Below the pieces are notes generated by a model. That model did no database searches, was not told where the DNA came from, and saw nothing but the letters and a program-made list of their open reading frames with translations. From Candidatus Peregrinibacteria bacterium (lineage in GTDB: Bacteria; Patescibacteriota; Gracilibacteria; UBA1369; UBA12463): a DNA stretch of 64,000 bases. The position numbers and the translations under genes are program-made. Positions 33,984 to 42,249 of the stretch are shown here, piece after piece. Location: NCBI GenBank assembly GCA_026395555.1, contig JAPLYO010000024.1:1-64000 (forward strand), in the 5' to 3' direction. The first letter of the stretch is position 1. Each line of letters opens with the position of its first letter.

Positions 33984-34012
33984 ATTATAACATAAAAAAT
34001 AGCTTTTGGGAA
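33984..34012 (-). promoter_or_regulatory. Promoter of the EamA gene
   Basis: Minus strand TTCCCA (34012-34007), 17 bases, TATAAT (33989-33984). The predicted start is near 33977, 26 bases before the ATG. The leader is purine-rich (AGAAAAAGAAAG). Confidence 0.5.
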
Positions 34013-34065
34013 GTAAAGCTTTGGATCGGTAAAATCAGGACACTCCGCCTTGAGGCTTGTGTCTA

Positions 34066-34142
34066 TGGTGCACCAGGAGGGATTCGAACCCCCGACCCTC
34101 TGTTCCGAAGACAGATGCTCTAATCCCCTGAGCTACTGGTGC
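34066..34142 (-). tRNA. tRNA-Arg (anticodon UCG)
   Basis: A full cloverleaf on the minus strand. The acceptor GCACCAG pairs with CTGGTGC, the anticodon stem TCTGT pairs with ACAGA, and the loop CTTCGGA gives anticodon TCG. The T arm GGGGGTTCGAATCCCTC is canonical. The discriminator is A (34069), and the CCA end is encoded (34066-34068). It reads CGA and, with modification, other CGN codons. TATAAT at 34169-34174 provides a -10. Confidence 0.93.
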
Positions 34143-34168
34143 ATGTGAGTATTAATTGGGACGGGGCT

Positions 34169-34174
34169 ATTATA
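34169..34174 (-). promoter_or_regulatory. -10 element of tRNA-Arg
   Basis: TATAAT on the minus strand within GTGAGTATAATAG. Transcription would start near 34162, about 20 bases before the mature tRNA end. The -35 is poor. Confidence 0.5.
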
Positions 34175-34210
34175 CTCACTTTTTTTCATCTTGGTAGGGG
34201 ATTCTTATGT

Positions 34211-34246
34211 AAAAATGGAGTGACCCCTTTTGAAGGCCACTCCATT
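34211..34246 (-). terminator. Intrinsic terminator of secDF
   Basis: Minus strand: a perfect 9-bp stem, AATGGAGTG (34246-34238) with CACTCCATT (34222-34214), extended by GC pairs inside the loop and followed by a short T run. It lies 26 bases past the secDF stop. It is the clearest terminator in the window. Confidence 0.8.
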
Positions 34247-34271
34247 GATGTTTTAGCTTTGTTTGTAGCTA

Positions 34272-37200
34272 TTAGTTCTTTGACTTTTCCTGCCAAAAGA
34301 CCAAAAGGGCTGAGGCGACACCGACGGATGAGTATGTACCAATGACGATACCTACGAAGAGGGCGAGGATAAAGTAGAAGATTGAGCTGCTACCGAAGAT
34401 CAGAAGTGAGCTCAAGGTGATTAATGTAGACAGGGAAGTATTGATCGATCGAGCCATCGTCTCTGTAAGCGATCGGTTTGAGATCTCTCTGAGTGAGCCC
34501 TTCTCACCACGGTTGAGGTGCTCTCGAAGTCTATCGAAGACGACGATCGTGTCGTGAACGGAGAATCCAAGTACCGTCAACATAGCGGTGATAAAGAGGG
34601 CGTCGATCTCTACTCCGAAGAAGTGACCGAGGAAGATAAAGAGACCGAACGTAATCAATAAGTCATGTAAGAGGGCTACTACGGCACAGATACCAAATCT
34701 CCATGAGCTGACCTCCTTTGGAACCTTACGGAAGGAGAATGCGAGGAAGATGATAATCATGAATGACGAGAAGAGGATGGCAAGAAGAGCTCTCTGCTTC
34801 ATCGTGTCGCCGATGGTTGGACCGACTGATACGTAGCTCAGCTCTTCAATAGCTCCAAACTTACTCTTCAGCGCCTTGATGAAGGTCTCATGCTGAGCGT
34901 TTGAAAGATTCTTTGTTTTTAGTTCGAAAGTAGCGTTTTCTCTTGCGATAATCTGAGCTGTTGAGAGGTCGGCTTTTTCCTCTGCTGCTGGGACAACTAC
35001 TGATGTGTCGATAGCTGGAGTAGTTGCTGGAGCGGCCTGTCCAAATGCTACTGGCGCTGTTGCGACCGGAGTCATCATCGTGCCGTTGATCTGCTGTTGG
35101 ATATTTGGAAGTTCTGCCTTGATGGCCTCTGTTGTTACCGATTTGTCGAACTTGATCGACATTAATGTTCCACCGGTGAAATCAAGACCGAGCTTCATTC
35201 CAAAGAATACGGTTCCAAGGATACTTAGAGCGATAAGTGTTCCTGAGAAGATGAGCATGAGTTTTGACTTCTCAATAATCTTGTATGGAGCTTTGTTTCG
35301 GTTTCGTACGCCATAGAGACTAAGGTTCTGTCCAAACTTTGTTCTTGCGGCCAATCGAAGGAATGTGCGAGTAAGCGTGATGGCTGAGAACATGGAGATC
35401 AAAATACCGGCAGCAAGGTTGAGCGCGAATCCTCGGATCATTGAGCTACCGAAGTAGAAGAGAACGGTACAGGTAATGAGTGATGAGAAGTTTGAGTCTC
35501 GGATAGAGCTCCATGCACGATCGAATCCATTTTCGATTGCTGCTGAGAGGGTGTGTCCATCTCCAAGCTCTTCTTTGATACGCTCAAAGATCAAGATGTT
35601 TGCATCGACAGCCATACCGATCGAAAGAATAACACCGGCGACACCTGCGAGCGTGAGTGTAATAGGGGACTCAAGAAGTGATGTGAGGAAGATGAGTACG
35701 ACTACGGCGAGTAAGAATGAGATGAGCTTTTCCCATCCCGGATCCTTGTTGTTAAGAATCTTGTAGGTCAGTACGCCGAATACGATAAGTGAGATGAGAA
35801 GAGCGGCTGCAATTGGAAGTGCGCTCTTGATGAGGAAGAGTAAAAGAATCGTATAAATAGAAAGAGCTACTACGGCGATCAAACCCGGAAGACGGTAGTA
35901 CAAGATCATCGCGATAGCGAGCAGTACCAGTCCGATAATGCCTGCTCTTGTGCTCTTCTGAAGGGCATCAAGTCCAAGTGTCGATCCGATAGTGTGCTGA
36001 CCTGCGAGCGTAATTGGTGCAGGAATTGCTCCTGTATTGAGGTCTCTGGCAAGTGTCTTGGCCTGATCGAAAGTGAATGATCCCGAGATCTGCGCCGTTC
36101 CTCCTGAGATTTTTTCTTTTACATTCGGAGCGGAGATCCGTGTGCCTCCTACGAAGATCGCTACTGGTTTGTTGACGTTACGTGCCGTAATGTCTTCGAA
36201 CAACTTGGCTCCTTTTTCGTTGAAGTTAATGGATACGTATGGCTCTCCGATTGGATTTACCTGAACATCGGCTCGTACGAAATGTTCACCTGTTAGCTCA
36301 GTGCTCTTCCATGGGTCAGGCATGAGTGAGATGAAAATCTTTTCAAGTTTTACCTGTTGCTCCTTTGCATCGCTCTTTACGTCGATAGCACGGATGATAT
36401 GGTATCCGAATGCTGATTTCGTTGGCTCACTCATATCACCTGCGGCGTTGAGCTTGAGGGCTGCATCCTTGAACTCTTGTACATATGATGCCGAGTCGTT
36501 CACTGGCTGGTCGAGTTTTCCGCCATTTACCTTTGAGCCTGCGTCGTCAGACTGTTCTTTTGCAATCTTCTCGAAATCTGCCTGTGTCTTGATCTTTGAT
36601 CGTAGGTCGTTTGCCAACTTCTTTGCCTCTTCTTCGGTTCGAGTTACTCCCTGAATTCCGTTCTTATCGGCAGCATCTTTATAGCTGATGAGAATATGCT
36701 CTACGTTAACCTCTTTCTTATTTTTTACTGCCTCTCCTTTTTCTAGCAATTTTAGAACGTAGGCACCATTTGATTTCTGCAACTGGCCCTGAGAGTCATA
36801 TACATACTCATCATTTACCATGACGAGGTCCTTGCTGATCTCGTTTGGATTCATTTTTGCTACAGCGTCTTTTACGGTTGCAGGAAGGTCTGATGCAAAA
36901 GCGAAGTCAGTATTTTTCGTATAAACAGCCTTTCCTGGATTCTGTTTTTCTTCTTCCTGACCAATAAGACCAAAATCTGCATTTGGAGCTGTTACTTTTG
37001 CTAATACGTCCTTGGCGTACTGTGTCTGTTTCTCTTTTTCTCCTGCATCTGGTGCGTCTTTCTTTTCTTTGAACTCTAATTGAATCGTCTTACCAACAGT
37101 ATTTTTTGCCTCTTCAAGATCCTTTACGGCAGCAAGCTCTACGATGATGTGCTGTTCGTCGCCAAATTTTGAGAGATAAATGCTTGGTTCGGAGACGCCA

Positions 37201-37466
37201 AGTGCGTTGACACGCTTTTCGATAACGCTCTGTACTCCATTTACAATTCCTGCCTTGTCATTCTCTGGTACTTTTCTGAGGTCGATTTTGTAATCAAGCT
37301 GCGATCCGCCCTGAAGGTCGAGACCAAGTGGAATTTTCTGATTTTCTACCCATTTAGGTGTCCAAGGAAAGACCTTTGTCTGGATACTGTTTGGGAGATC
37401 AAAAAAACCGAGAAGTACCACCACGACGAGCGTGACGACGAGTTGCCAGGAAAGTATTTTTTTCAT
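34272..37466 (-). CDS. secDF: SecD-SecF fusion with inserted parvulin-type prolyl isomerase domains
   Basis: A 1064-aa fusion of the Sec translocon accessory subunits, which use the proton gradient to pull exported proteins across the membrane. The SecD half begins with one helix and IPLGLDLQGGSQLDYK. The periplasmic P1 domain is interrupted between about residues 135 and 385. Inside lies a PpiC/parvulin domain (about 253-362: VEHILISYKDA, then ADFEKIAKEQSDDAGS, GGKLDQ and FGYHIIRA), preceded by a weaker parvulin-like repeat (about 145-245). P1 resumes at EHFVRADVQV, followed by membrane helices with GMAVDANILIFERIKEEL. The SecF half has GLDFTGGTL and FSVHDTIVVFDRLREHL. A chaperone built into the export pump would help fold passengers as they emerge. 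A terminator follows at 34211-34246. Confidence 0.93.
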   Translation of the reverse strand: MKKILSWQLVVTLVVVVLLGFFDLPNSIQTKVFPWTPKWVENQKIPLGLDLQGGSQLDYKIDLRKVPENDKAGIVNGVQSVIEKRVNALGVSEPSIYLSKFGDEQHIIVELAAVKDLEEAKNTVGKTIQLEFKEKKDAPDAGEKEKQTQYAKDVLAKVTAPNADFGLIGQEEEKQNPGKAVYTKNTDFAFASDLPATVKDAVAKMNPNEISKDLVMVNDEYVYDSQGQLQKSNGAYVLKLLEKGEAVKNKKEVNVEHILISYKDAADKNGIQGVTRTEEEAKKLANDLRSKIKTQADFEKIAKEQSDDAGSKVNGGKLDQPVNDSASYVQEFKDAALKLNAAGDMSEPTKSAFGYHIIRAIDVKSDAKEQQVKLEKIFISLMPDPWKSTELTGEHFVRADVQVNPIGEPYVSINFNEKGAKLFEDITARNVNKPVAIFVGGTRISAPNVKEKISGGTAQISGSFTFDQAKTLARDLNTGAIPAPITLAGQHTIGSTLGLDALQKSTRAGIIGLVLLAIAMILYYRLPGLIAVVALSIYTILLLFLIKSALPIAAALLISLIVFGVLTYKILNNKDPGWEKLISFLLAVVVLIFLTSLLESPITLTLAGVAGVILSIGMAVDANILIFERIKEELGDGHTLSAAIENGFDRAWSSIRDSNFSSLITCTVLFYFGSSMIRGFALNLAAGILISMFSAITLTRTFLRLAARTKFGQNLSLYGVRNRNKAPYKIIEKSKLMLIFSGTLIALSILGTVFFGMKLGLDFTGGTLMSIKFDKSVTTEAIKAELPNIQQQINGTMMTPVATAPVAFGQAAPATTPAIDTSVVVPAAEEKADLSTAQIIARENATFELKTKNLSNAQHETFIKALKSKFGAIEELSYVSVGPTIGDTMKQRALLAILFSSFMIIIFLAFSFRKVPKEVSSWRFGICAVVALLHDLLITFGLFIFLGHFFGVEIDALFITAMLTVLGFSVHDTIVVFDRLREHLNRGEKGSLREISNRSLTETMARSINTSLSTLITLSSLLIFGSSSIFYFILALFVGIVIGTYSSVGVASALLVFWQEKSKN

Positions 37467-37488
37467 ACAGAAAGATAAAGAATAAGAA

Positions 37489-37896
37489 TTAGATTGTATG
37501 GTTTTGTGTGTGGAGGGACTGATCTATTGTTTCATTGTTTCCAGATCCCGTGCGGCCGTAATCATCCGCGAGTTTTACTACATCGTCAAGCTCAGGAGTG
37601 GACACCTCAAAAATTTCACTATCTTCTAGTGCCTCAATTCTATGAATGGTATGCGGTAAAATATCAATTTTATCACCTGGATTGAGTATTACTTCTTTCA
37701 GGGTGTCTTGATCTTCTCCGATCGTGAGTTTTACCTTTCCTTTATAGAGGTATTGGGTTTCCATCTTTTTCTCATGAATTTGAAGGGAGAGCCGGTGTCC
37801 TTTTGTCACCTCAAGGATCTTTCCCGCATAGTGCTCCGTATGAGCGAACCATACTTCACGACCCCATGGTTTTGGCTTGATGATTACCTCTTGCAT
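37489..37896 (-). CDS. Cupin-type mannose-6-phosphate isomerase-like protein
   Basis: Single-domain cupin of 135 aa. KPWGREVWFAHTEHYAGKIL, then LSLQIHEKKMETQYLYKG with metal-binding histidine and glutamate, and LNPGDKIDILPHTIHRIEAL with the second cupin histidine match the C-terminal half of bifunctional ManC/AlgA. It probably interconverts fructose-6-phosphate and mannose-6-phosphate. The guanylyltransferase half is encoded separately at 38761-39846. It ends 22 bases before secDF on the same strand. Confidence 0.82.
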   Translation of the reverse strand: MQEVIIKPKPWGREVWFAHTEHYAGKILEVTKGHRLSLQIHEKKMETQYLYKGKVKLTIGEDQDTLKEVILNPGDKIDILPHTIHRIEALEDSEIFEVSTPELDDVVKLADDYGRTGSGNNETIDQSLHTQNHTI

Positions 37897-37903
37897 AACG
37901 AAA

Positions 37904-37934
37904 AGTGCGCTAGAGACTATAATTCTAGCGCACT
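37904..37934. repeat. Perfect 11-bp inverted repeat between the lipoprotein and cupin genes
   Basis: AGTGCGCTAGA at 37904-37914 and TCTAGCGCACT at 37924-37934 with a 9-base loop. Read leftward it is followed by TTTTCG, a weak T run, so it may terminate the lipoprotein mRNA. The loop contains TATAGT, so it could equally be an operator around a cupin promoter. Confidence 0.6.
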
Positions 37935-37984
37935 ATACATGATTTCAGATTGGTCTCCAAGTCTTTGCGAGCTTTCGGCCAGCT

Positions 37985-38680
37985 TTACTTTACGATGCAG
38001 TTTGGCTCGAGGTTTGTTCCGTCGCAAACCAACTCACCAGCTACCTTGCCTACTCCAGGAATAGTACCGGTACACTCCGGTGCTCCTGACTTGAGCGTAG
38101 CGATTATTGCTGCCTTTTTTCCCTCACAAATTTCCTTTGGGCTACTTGGAGTTGTCTCAGACGATTGAATATCTGGTTTCGGGGTGGTGCCGGCGTCTAC
38201 AGCTCCTGCATCTACTACGCTGGAATCGGCTGCTACGATGACATCTTGTCCTGCTGATGTGAGTGTATCTGCGGGAGTGACCGTGTCAGATGTTTCGCTC
38301 ATCGCAATATCTGCTCCTGTATCTGAAGTTTCTTTGACTGCCGCTGTGTCGACCGCATCTGCTGCGTCCATAGTTGCACTCACGTCTCCTGCCATGTTCG
38401 CCGATTCACTATCAGTCGTCGTGGTGGCATCGCCGGCCGTGTCTGTTGCAGTGCCGTCCTGCGCTAGGCTGATATCTCCAGATCCTCCATCTAAACTTAC
38501 TCCCGCAAAACTGACAAGAACATCATCTTCGCTACTCGCACAACCTGATAACGCGCTGGAAAGTGCCATACCGCTGGCGAGAACTCGAGCCACGATAGAC
38601 ATACTCAAAGGAGTATGTTGTCGAGGTGATACATCGGTTTTTGCTACGAACGTACTCAGACTGTTTATTGTTCCTGCCAT
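37985..38680 (-). CDS. Secreted lipoprotein with low-complexity stalk and cysteine-containing tail
   Basis: Protein of 231 aa, unknown family. A hydrophobic signal (RVLASGMALSSALSGC) ends in the lipobox LSGC, so Lgt and signal peptidase II should process it at that cysteine (about residue 47). About 120 residues rich in Ala, Thr, Ser and Asp follow, a flexible and very acidic stalk. The last 50 residues form a small domain with four cysteines (ICEGKKAAI, PECTG, LVCDG, EPNCIVK), likely two disulphides. The start is ATG 38680; ATG 38602 would give a more ordinary short signal peptide. A TTGACA/GATAAT promoter precedes it. Confidence 0.75.
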   Translation of the reverse strand: MAGTINSLSTFVAKTDVSPRQHTPLSMSIVARVLASGMALSSALSGCASSEDDVLVSFAGVSLDGGSGDISLAQDGTATDTAGDATTTTDSESANMAGDVSATMDAADAVDTAAVKETSDTGADIAMSETSDTVTPADTLTSAGQDVIVAADSSVVDAGAVDAGTTPKPDIQSSETTPSSPKEICEGKKAAIIATLKSGAPECTGTIPGVGKVAGELVCDGTNLEPNCIVK

Positions 38681-38713
38681 ATAATTCTTGAGTTATATAA
38701 AAATAGAGGCACA

Positions 38714-38742
38714 ATTATCGGTTGTTTTGCCTATCTTGTCAA
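38714..38742 (-). promoter_or_regulatory. Promoter of the lipoprotein gene
   Basis: Minus strand TTGACA (38742-38737), 17 bases, GATAAT (38719-38714). The expected start is near 38707, about 27 bases before ATG 38680. The -35 and the spacing are consensus. Confidence 0.7.
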
Positions 38743-38760
38743 GCCCCCTCACTGAAATAG

Positions 38761-39846
38761 TTACAGTAAGCTCTTTTTTTCTGCCTTTTGAAGCTGCTCC
38801 ACGATTTTTTTTACATCCTGGCTTCGGCCTTTTTGACAGATCAGGAGGGCATCCGGAGTATCTACTATGACAAGGTCCTTGAGTCCAATCGTGACAATCA
38901 GCTTTGACTTATGCCCATAAATGAGACTGCTCTGAGTATCGATACCTATATGATCAGCTTTAATGAGATTATCTTCCTCCTCGATAGTGAGTTCGTCATA
39001 GATCGCCTCCCACGTTCCAATATCGCTCCATCCCAGGTCACCCGGAATAATTCTGACCTCTTTTGGATCGACCTTTTCCATGATGCCGTAGTCGATAGAG
39101 ATTTTTTCACAAAGCGGGTATTGGGACTTGAGTGTTTCTTTCTCTTTGCTCGTTCCGATTGCTTTCTTGATTTGATCCAGATGCTTTTTCGTTTGTGGAA
39201 GATACGTTTCGTATTTTTCCAAAATGGTATCTACGCGCCAGACATAGAATCCCGTGTTCCAGAGATACTTATAGGATGCGAGGAATTTTTTGGCCGTTTC
39301 GAGATTTGGTTTTTCGGTGAATTTTTCAAATTGATAGATATCAATTCCGTCTACCTGCTTGAGAATTTTTCCAACTTTTACATATCCGAGATGTACGCTC
39401 GGAAACTTTGCCTTAACCTCAATGATATTCAGGGTGTTTTCCGCTTTTGCGACTTTTTCGGCTACGCTCAGAAGTTTTTCAAATTCTTTTTTGTTCTGAA
39501 CCATGTGATCGGCATAAATAATTGCCATCACCTCATTCCCAAATCCATGTTTTTTTAGGTACGTTGCGGCGAGTCCGATACATGGGGCTGTATCCCTGAG
39601 TGCCGGCTCAATGATGAAGTTTTTGGGTGGAATGCGGAAAGCCTTTGACTGTATCTTCACTTCTTTGAGAAACTCTTCGTTCGTAGCAATGTATATGTCA
39701 GATGGCTTAACGAACTGAATTCGCTTGAGCGTCTCTTGTAATAGTGTCGCGTTGCTAATGAAGCTCTGCAATTGCTTTGGTTTTTTTTGTCTCGAGAGAG
39801 GCCAGAGGCGCGTGCCGATACCACCTGCAAGAATTACGATTTTCAT
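38761..39846 (-). CDS. manC: Mannose-1-phosphate guanylyltransferase
   Basis: Enzyme of 361 aa making GDP-mannose from mannose-1-phosphate and GTP. The opening LAGGIGTRLWPLSRQKKPKQL is the nucleotide-binding signature. EPALRDTAPCIGLAA and YADHMV carry metal and sugar contacts, and WSDIGTWEAIYDEL is characteristic of the family. It lacks the C-terminal cupin isomerase found in bifunctional ManC; that part is the separate gene at 37489. It supports a mannose-containing surface glycan. The start overlaps gpmI by four bases (ATGA). Confidence 0.92.
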   Translation of the reverse strand: MKIVILAGGIGTRLWPLSRQKKPKQLQSFISNATLLQETLKRIQFVKPSDIYIATNEEFLKEVKIQSKAFRIPPKNFIIEPALRDTAPCIGLAATYLKKHGFGNEVMAIIYADHMVQNKKEFEKLLSVAEKVAKAENTLNIIEVKAKFPSVHLGYVKVGKILKQVDGIDIYQFEKFTEKPNLETAKKFLASYKYLWNTGFYVWRVDTILEKYETYLPQTKKHLDQIKKAIGTSKEKETLKSQYPLCEKISIDYGIMEKVDPKEVRIIPGDLGWSDIGTWEAIYDELTIEEEDNLIKADHIGIDTQSSLIYGHKSKLIVTIGLKDLVIVDTPDALLICQKGRSQDVKKIVEQLQKAEKKSLL

Positions 39847-41417
39847 AATGTGTGAGTAATGAGGTTTTCTCCTGTCATTTCTTCTGGTTTTTTTATTTCC
39901 AATAATGCGAGAAGCGTAGTCGCGACATCTTTTAACTCACCATTGTTAAGTTTTGCCCCTTTATAGGTATTTGATACGAGAAAGAGGGGAACGGGATTTC
40001 GCGTGTGCGAAGGACAAGGTTGGCCTTTTTCGGCGCCTTCGTCGTATATCATATATTCTACATTTCCATGATCTCCCGTAATAAGCATTTCATAATTTTC
40101 TTGTAGTCCTGCGGTTGTTATTTTTCCCATGCACTCATCGAGAACTTCTACCGCTTTCACCGAAGCTGCAAAATCGCCAGAGTGTCCTACGAGATCACCA
40201 TTTGCGAAGTTCACAATAATGACATCATATTTTTCTGATTCCATTTCCTTGATGAGCCGATCGGTTATTTCATGAGCGCTCATTTCTGGCGCTTGCGCAT
40301 AAGAAGGTACTTTTTTGGAATCTATGAGGACTCGATCCTCGTTCGCGAATGGATCTTGAATCTGACTATTGAAGAAGTAGGTGACGTGTGCGTATTTCTC
40401 CGTTTCTCCAATTCGTAGCTGGTGAAGACCATTTTCAGAAATTATTTTACCAAAATTGTTGATCACTATCGGTGTTCCAAAAACTACCGGGGCTTTTTTG
40501 GAGTAGTCTCCCATGCAGACGAAAAATGGTTGTACTGTTACTTCCGGCGTAAATCCGATTTCCGCCTCGCGCGTGAAGCAGTATGTTAGTTGTCGTGTTC
40601 GGTCTGTTCGAAAGTTGAAAAATATAACAGCATCTTTATCTCTGATAGTAGAGTGCTGCGCATATGCATCCAGGATAATTGGTTCTATGTAATAATCCGT
40701 TTCTATTCCCCGCTTGTAGGCATTTTTTATCGCTTCAATTGGATCTGTTTCATGTATTCCTTTGCCCTCAACGATGAGATCATAGGCTTGTTTTGTTCGA
40801 TCCCAGTTGTTATCTCGATCCATAGCGAAGTAGCGTCCGCAGATTGTGGCGATTACCGCTTCTGTCGATGAGCCCGGTCCCATACCTAATTCTTTAATTT
40901 TTTCTTGTAACGCCTTGATGTAGGTTTCTGCGCTCTGTTCCGGAACGTCCCGTCCGTCGGTAATGGCGTGTATGTAGATTTTTTCGATGCCCTGACTTTT
41001 TGCCAACTCAAGAAGTGCGTAAAGGTGCTCGATCGTTGCATGAATGCCCTGATCAGAAATCATTCCGAGCAAATGGAGTGCAGCTTTCGGCGTTTTTTTT
41101 ACATACTCACATGCATCCAACAGCGGCTTTTTTTCAAAAAAACTTTTATCTCGTATTGAACGGTTGATCATCTCGAGTGACTGGAATACGACTCTTCCTG
41201 CGCCCATAGTGAAGTGACCGACCTCGGATCCTCCCTGTGTATTCTCGGGCAGTCCAACGGCGTTCCCATGGCTTTTTAATAATGAAAAAGGATACTCACT
41301 TCGTAGTCGATCGAAGTTTGGAGTTTTTGCTCTTGTAATGGCATTTCCTTCGTAATCCTTGCCTTCACCAAAACCGTCAAGAATAATGAGAAGTGCTTTA
41401 TGTTTTGGTTGTCCCAT
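39843..41417 (-). CDS. gpmI: 2,3-bisphosphoglycerate-independent phosphoglycerate mutase
   Basis: GpmI (524 aa) interconverts 3- and 2-phosphoglycerate with two Mn ions. LLIILDGFGEG gives the first metal aspartate. The catalytic serine is in GGSEVGHFTMGAGR, ITDGRDVPEQSAETYI follows, and the second metal set is in ITGDHGNVEYM and the nearby NFANGDLVGHSGD. Length is normal. It lies in a tight leftward run ruvC-TPR-pilD-gpmI-manC with gaps of a few bases. Confidence 0.96.
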   Translation of the reverse strand: MGQPKHKALLIILDGFGEGKDYEGNAITRAKTPNFDRLRSEYPFSLLKSHGNAVGLPENTQGGSEVGHFTMGAGRVVFQSLEMINRSIRDKSFFEKKPLLDACEYVKKTPKAALHLLGMISDQGIHATIEHLYALLELAKSQGIEKIYIHAITDGRDVPEQSAETYIKALQEKIKELGMGPGSSTEAVIATICGRYFAMDRDNNWDRTKQAYDLIVEGKGIHETDPIEAIKNAYKRGIETDYYIEPIILDAYAQHSTIRDKDAVIFFNFRTDRTRQLTYCFTREAEIGFTPEVTVQPFFVCMGDYSKKAPVVFGTPIVINNFGKIISENGLHQLRIGETEKYAHVTYFFNSQIQDPFANEDRVLIDSKKVPSYAQAPEMSAHEITDRLIKEMESEKYDVIIVNFANGDLVGHSGDFAASVKAVEVLDECMGKITTAGLQENYEMLITGDHGNVEYMIYDEGAEKGQPCPSHTRNPVPLFLVSNTYKGAKLNNGELKDVATTLLALLEIKKPEEMTGENLITHTL

Positions 41418-41423
41418 ACGAGA

Positions 41424-42239
41424 TTAGGCCTGAAGAAGTACCTTAATGTACCAATCGATCATCTGTGAGCCGAAAAGTACGCTCAGGATTGTACCTGTAA
41501 CGAGAAAAGGAGCAAAGGGTATTTTTGACCCTCCTGAGGCTTTTTTCGTTATGAGAAGGCCAATGGAGAATACGGCGCCAATGAAATATGCCACAAAAAG
41601 TCCAACAATCAGCTTTTCCCAGCCAAGTACGATTCCCATGAGAAGTCCCAAGATGACATCTCCCGTTCCAACCCATCTTCCTTTTGATATAAGAAGCTGT
41701 ACCTCAAAGAATAGAGCCCCGAAAGCAGCACCTGTTATGTAATTTTGCGGAAGGGGATTGCCACTTATCAAATTCCCAACTAATGCGATGAGAATTCCTG
41801 TGTAGGTGAATATATCTGGTATTTCCTGATAGAGAAGATCGTAAAAGAAAATGGCGACCAGGGAGAGAGATATGAGTTCATAGCGAATGAAATCAAAGAG
41901 GAGACTCGTATCTACCATCGGCAAAATTGTTGATAATTCTGCGTTGAGAAATGGAAATTTGAAATATAACAATGTACAGACAAGGCCTGAGATAATTTCA
42001 ATCCAGATATAGAGTGGTGATATTTTTGCCTTACAGTAGCGGCATCTTCCTCCAAGTCCGATATAACTAACAATCGGTATCAGGTCGATGGCCATGAGGT
42101 TTTTTTTGCAGTGCGTGCACTGAGATCTTCCAAGAAATATTCCTGAAATCTCATGACGTGTACGATAAATAACGACACTCAAAAAACTTCCGAGACCGGC
42201 ACCTAGGTAAAATAATATAACCCCGATGAAAATATTCAT
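41424..42239 (-). CDS. pilD: Prepilin peptidase (type IV)
   Basis: Membrane aspartic protease of 271 aa that cuts the leader from type IV prepilins and methylates the new N-terminus. The N-terminal domain has the zinc-type pairs CTHCKKN and CRYCKAK, as in methylating forms. The catalytic aspartates are in FYDLLYQEIPD and the GTGD motif (GRWVGTGDVILGLLMG). About eight helices are visible. It suggests the cell makes type IV pili, along with the PilC-N-motif protein at 26043. Confidence 0.93.
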   Translation of the reverse strand: MNIFIGVILFYLGAGLGSFLSVVIYRTRHEISGIFLGRSQCTHCKKNLMAIDLIPIVSYIGLGGRCRYCKAKISPLYIWIEIISGLVCTLLYFKFPFLNAELSTILPMVDTSLLFDFIRYELISLSLVAIFFYDLLYQEIPDIFTYTGILIALVGNLISGNPLPQNYITGAAFGALFFEVQLLISKGRWVGTGDVILGLLMGIVLGWEKLIVGLFVAYFIGAVFSIGLLITKKASGGSKIPFAPFLVTGTILSVLFGSQMIDWYIKVLLQA

Positions 42240-42249
42240 GTGTAGACGA

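Noticed and set aside
38184-38684. Open frame of 166 codons on the + strand opposite the lipoprotein
   Set aside because: It is the shadow of the Ala/Thr/Ser/Asp stalk. The reverse complement of such codons gives a stop-free Ser/Ala/Val-rich frame with no promoter of its own.
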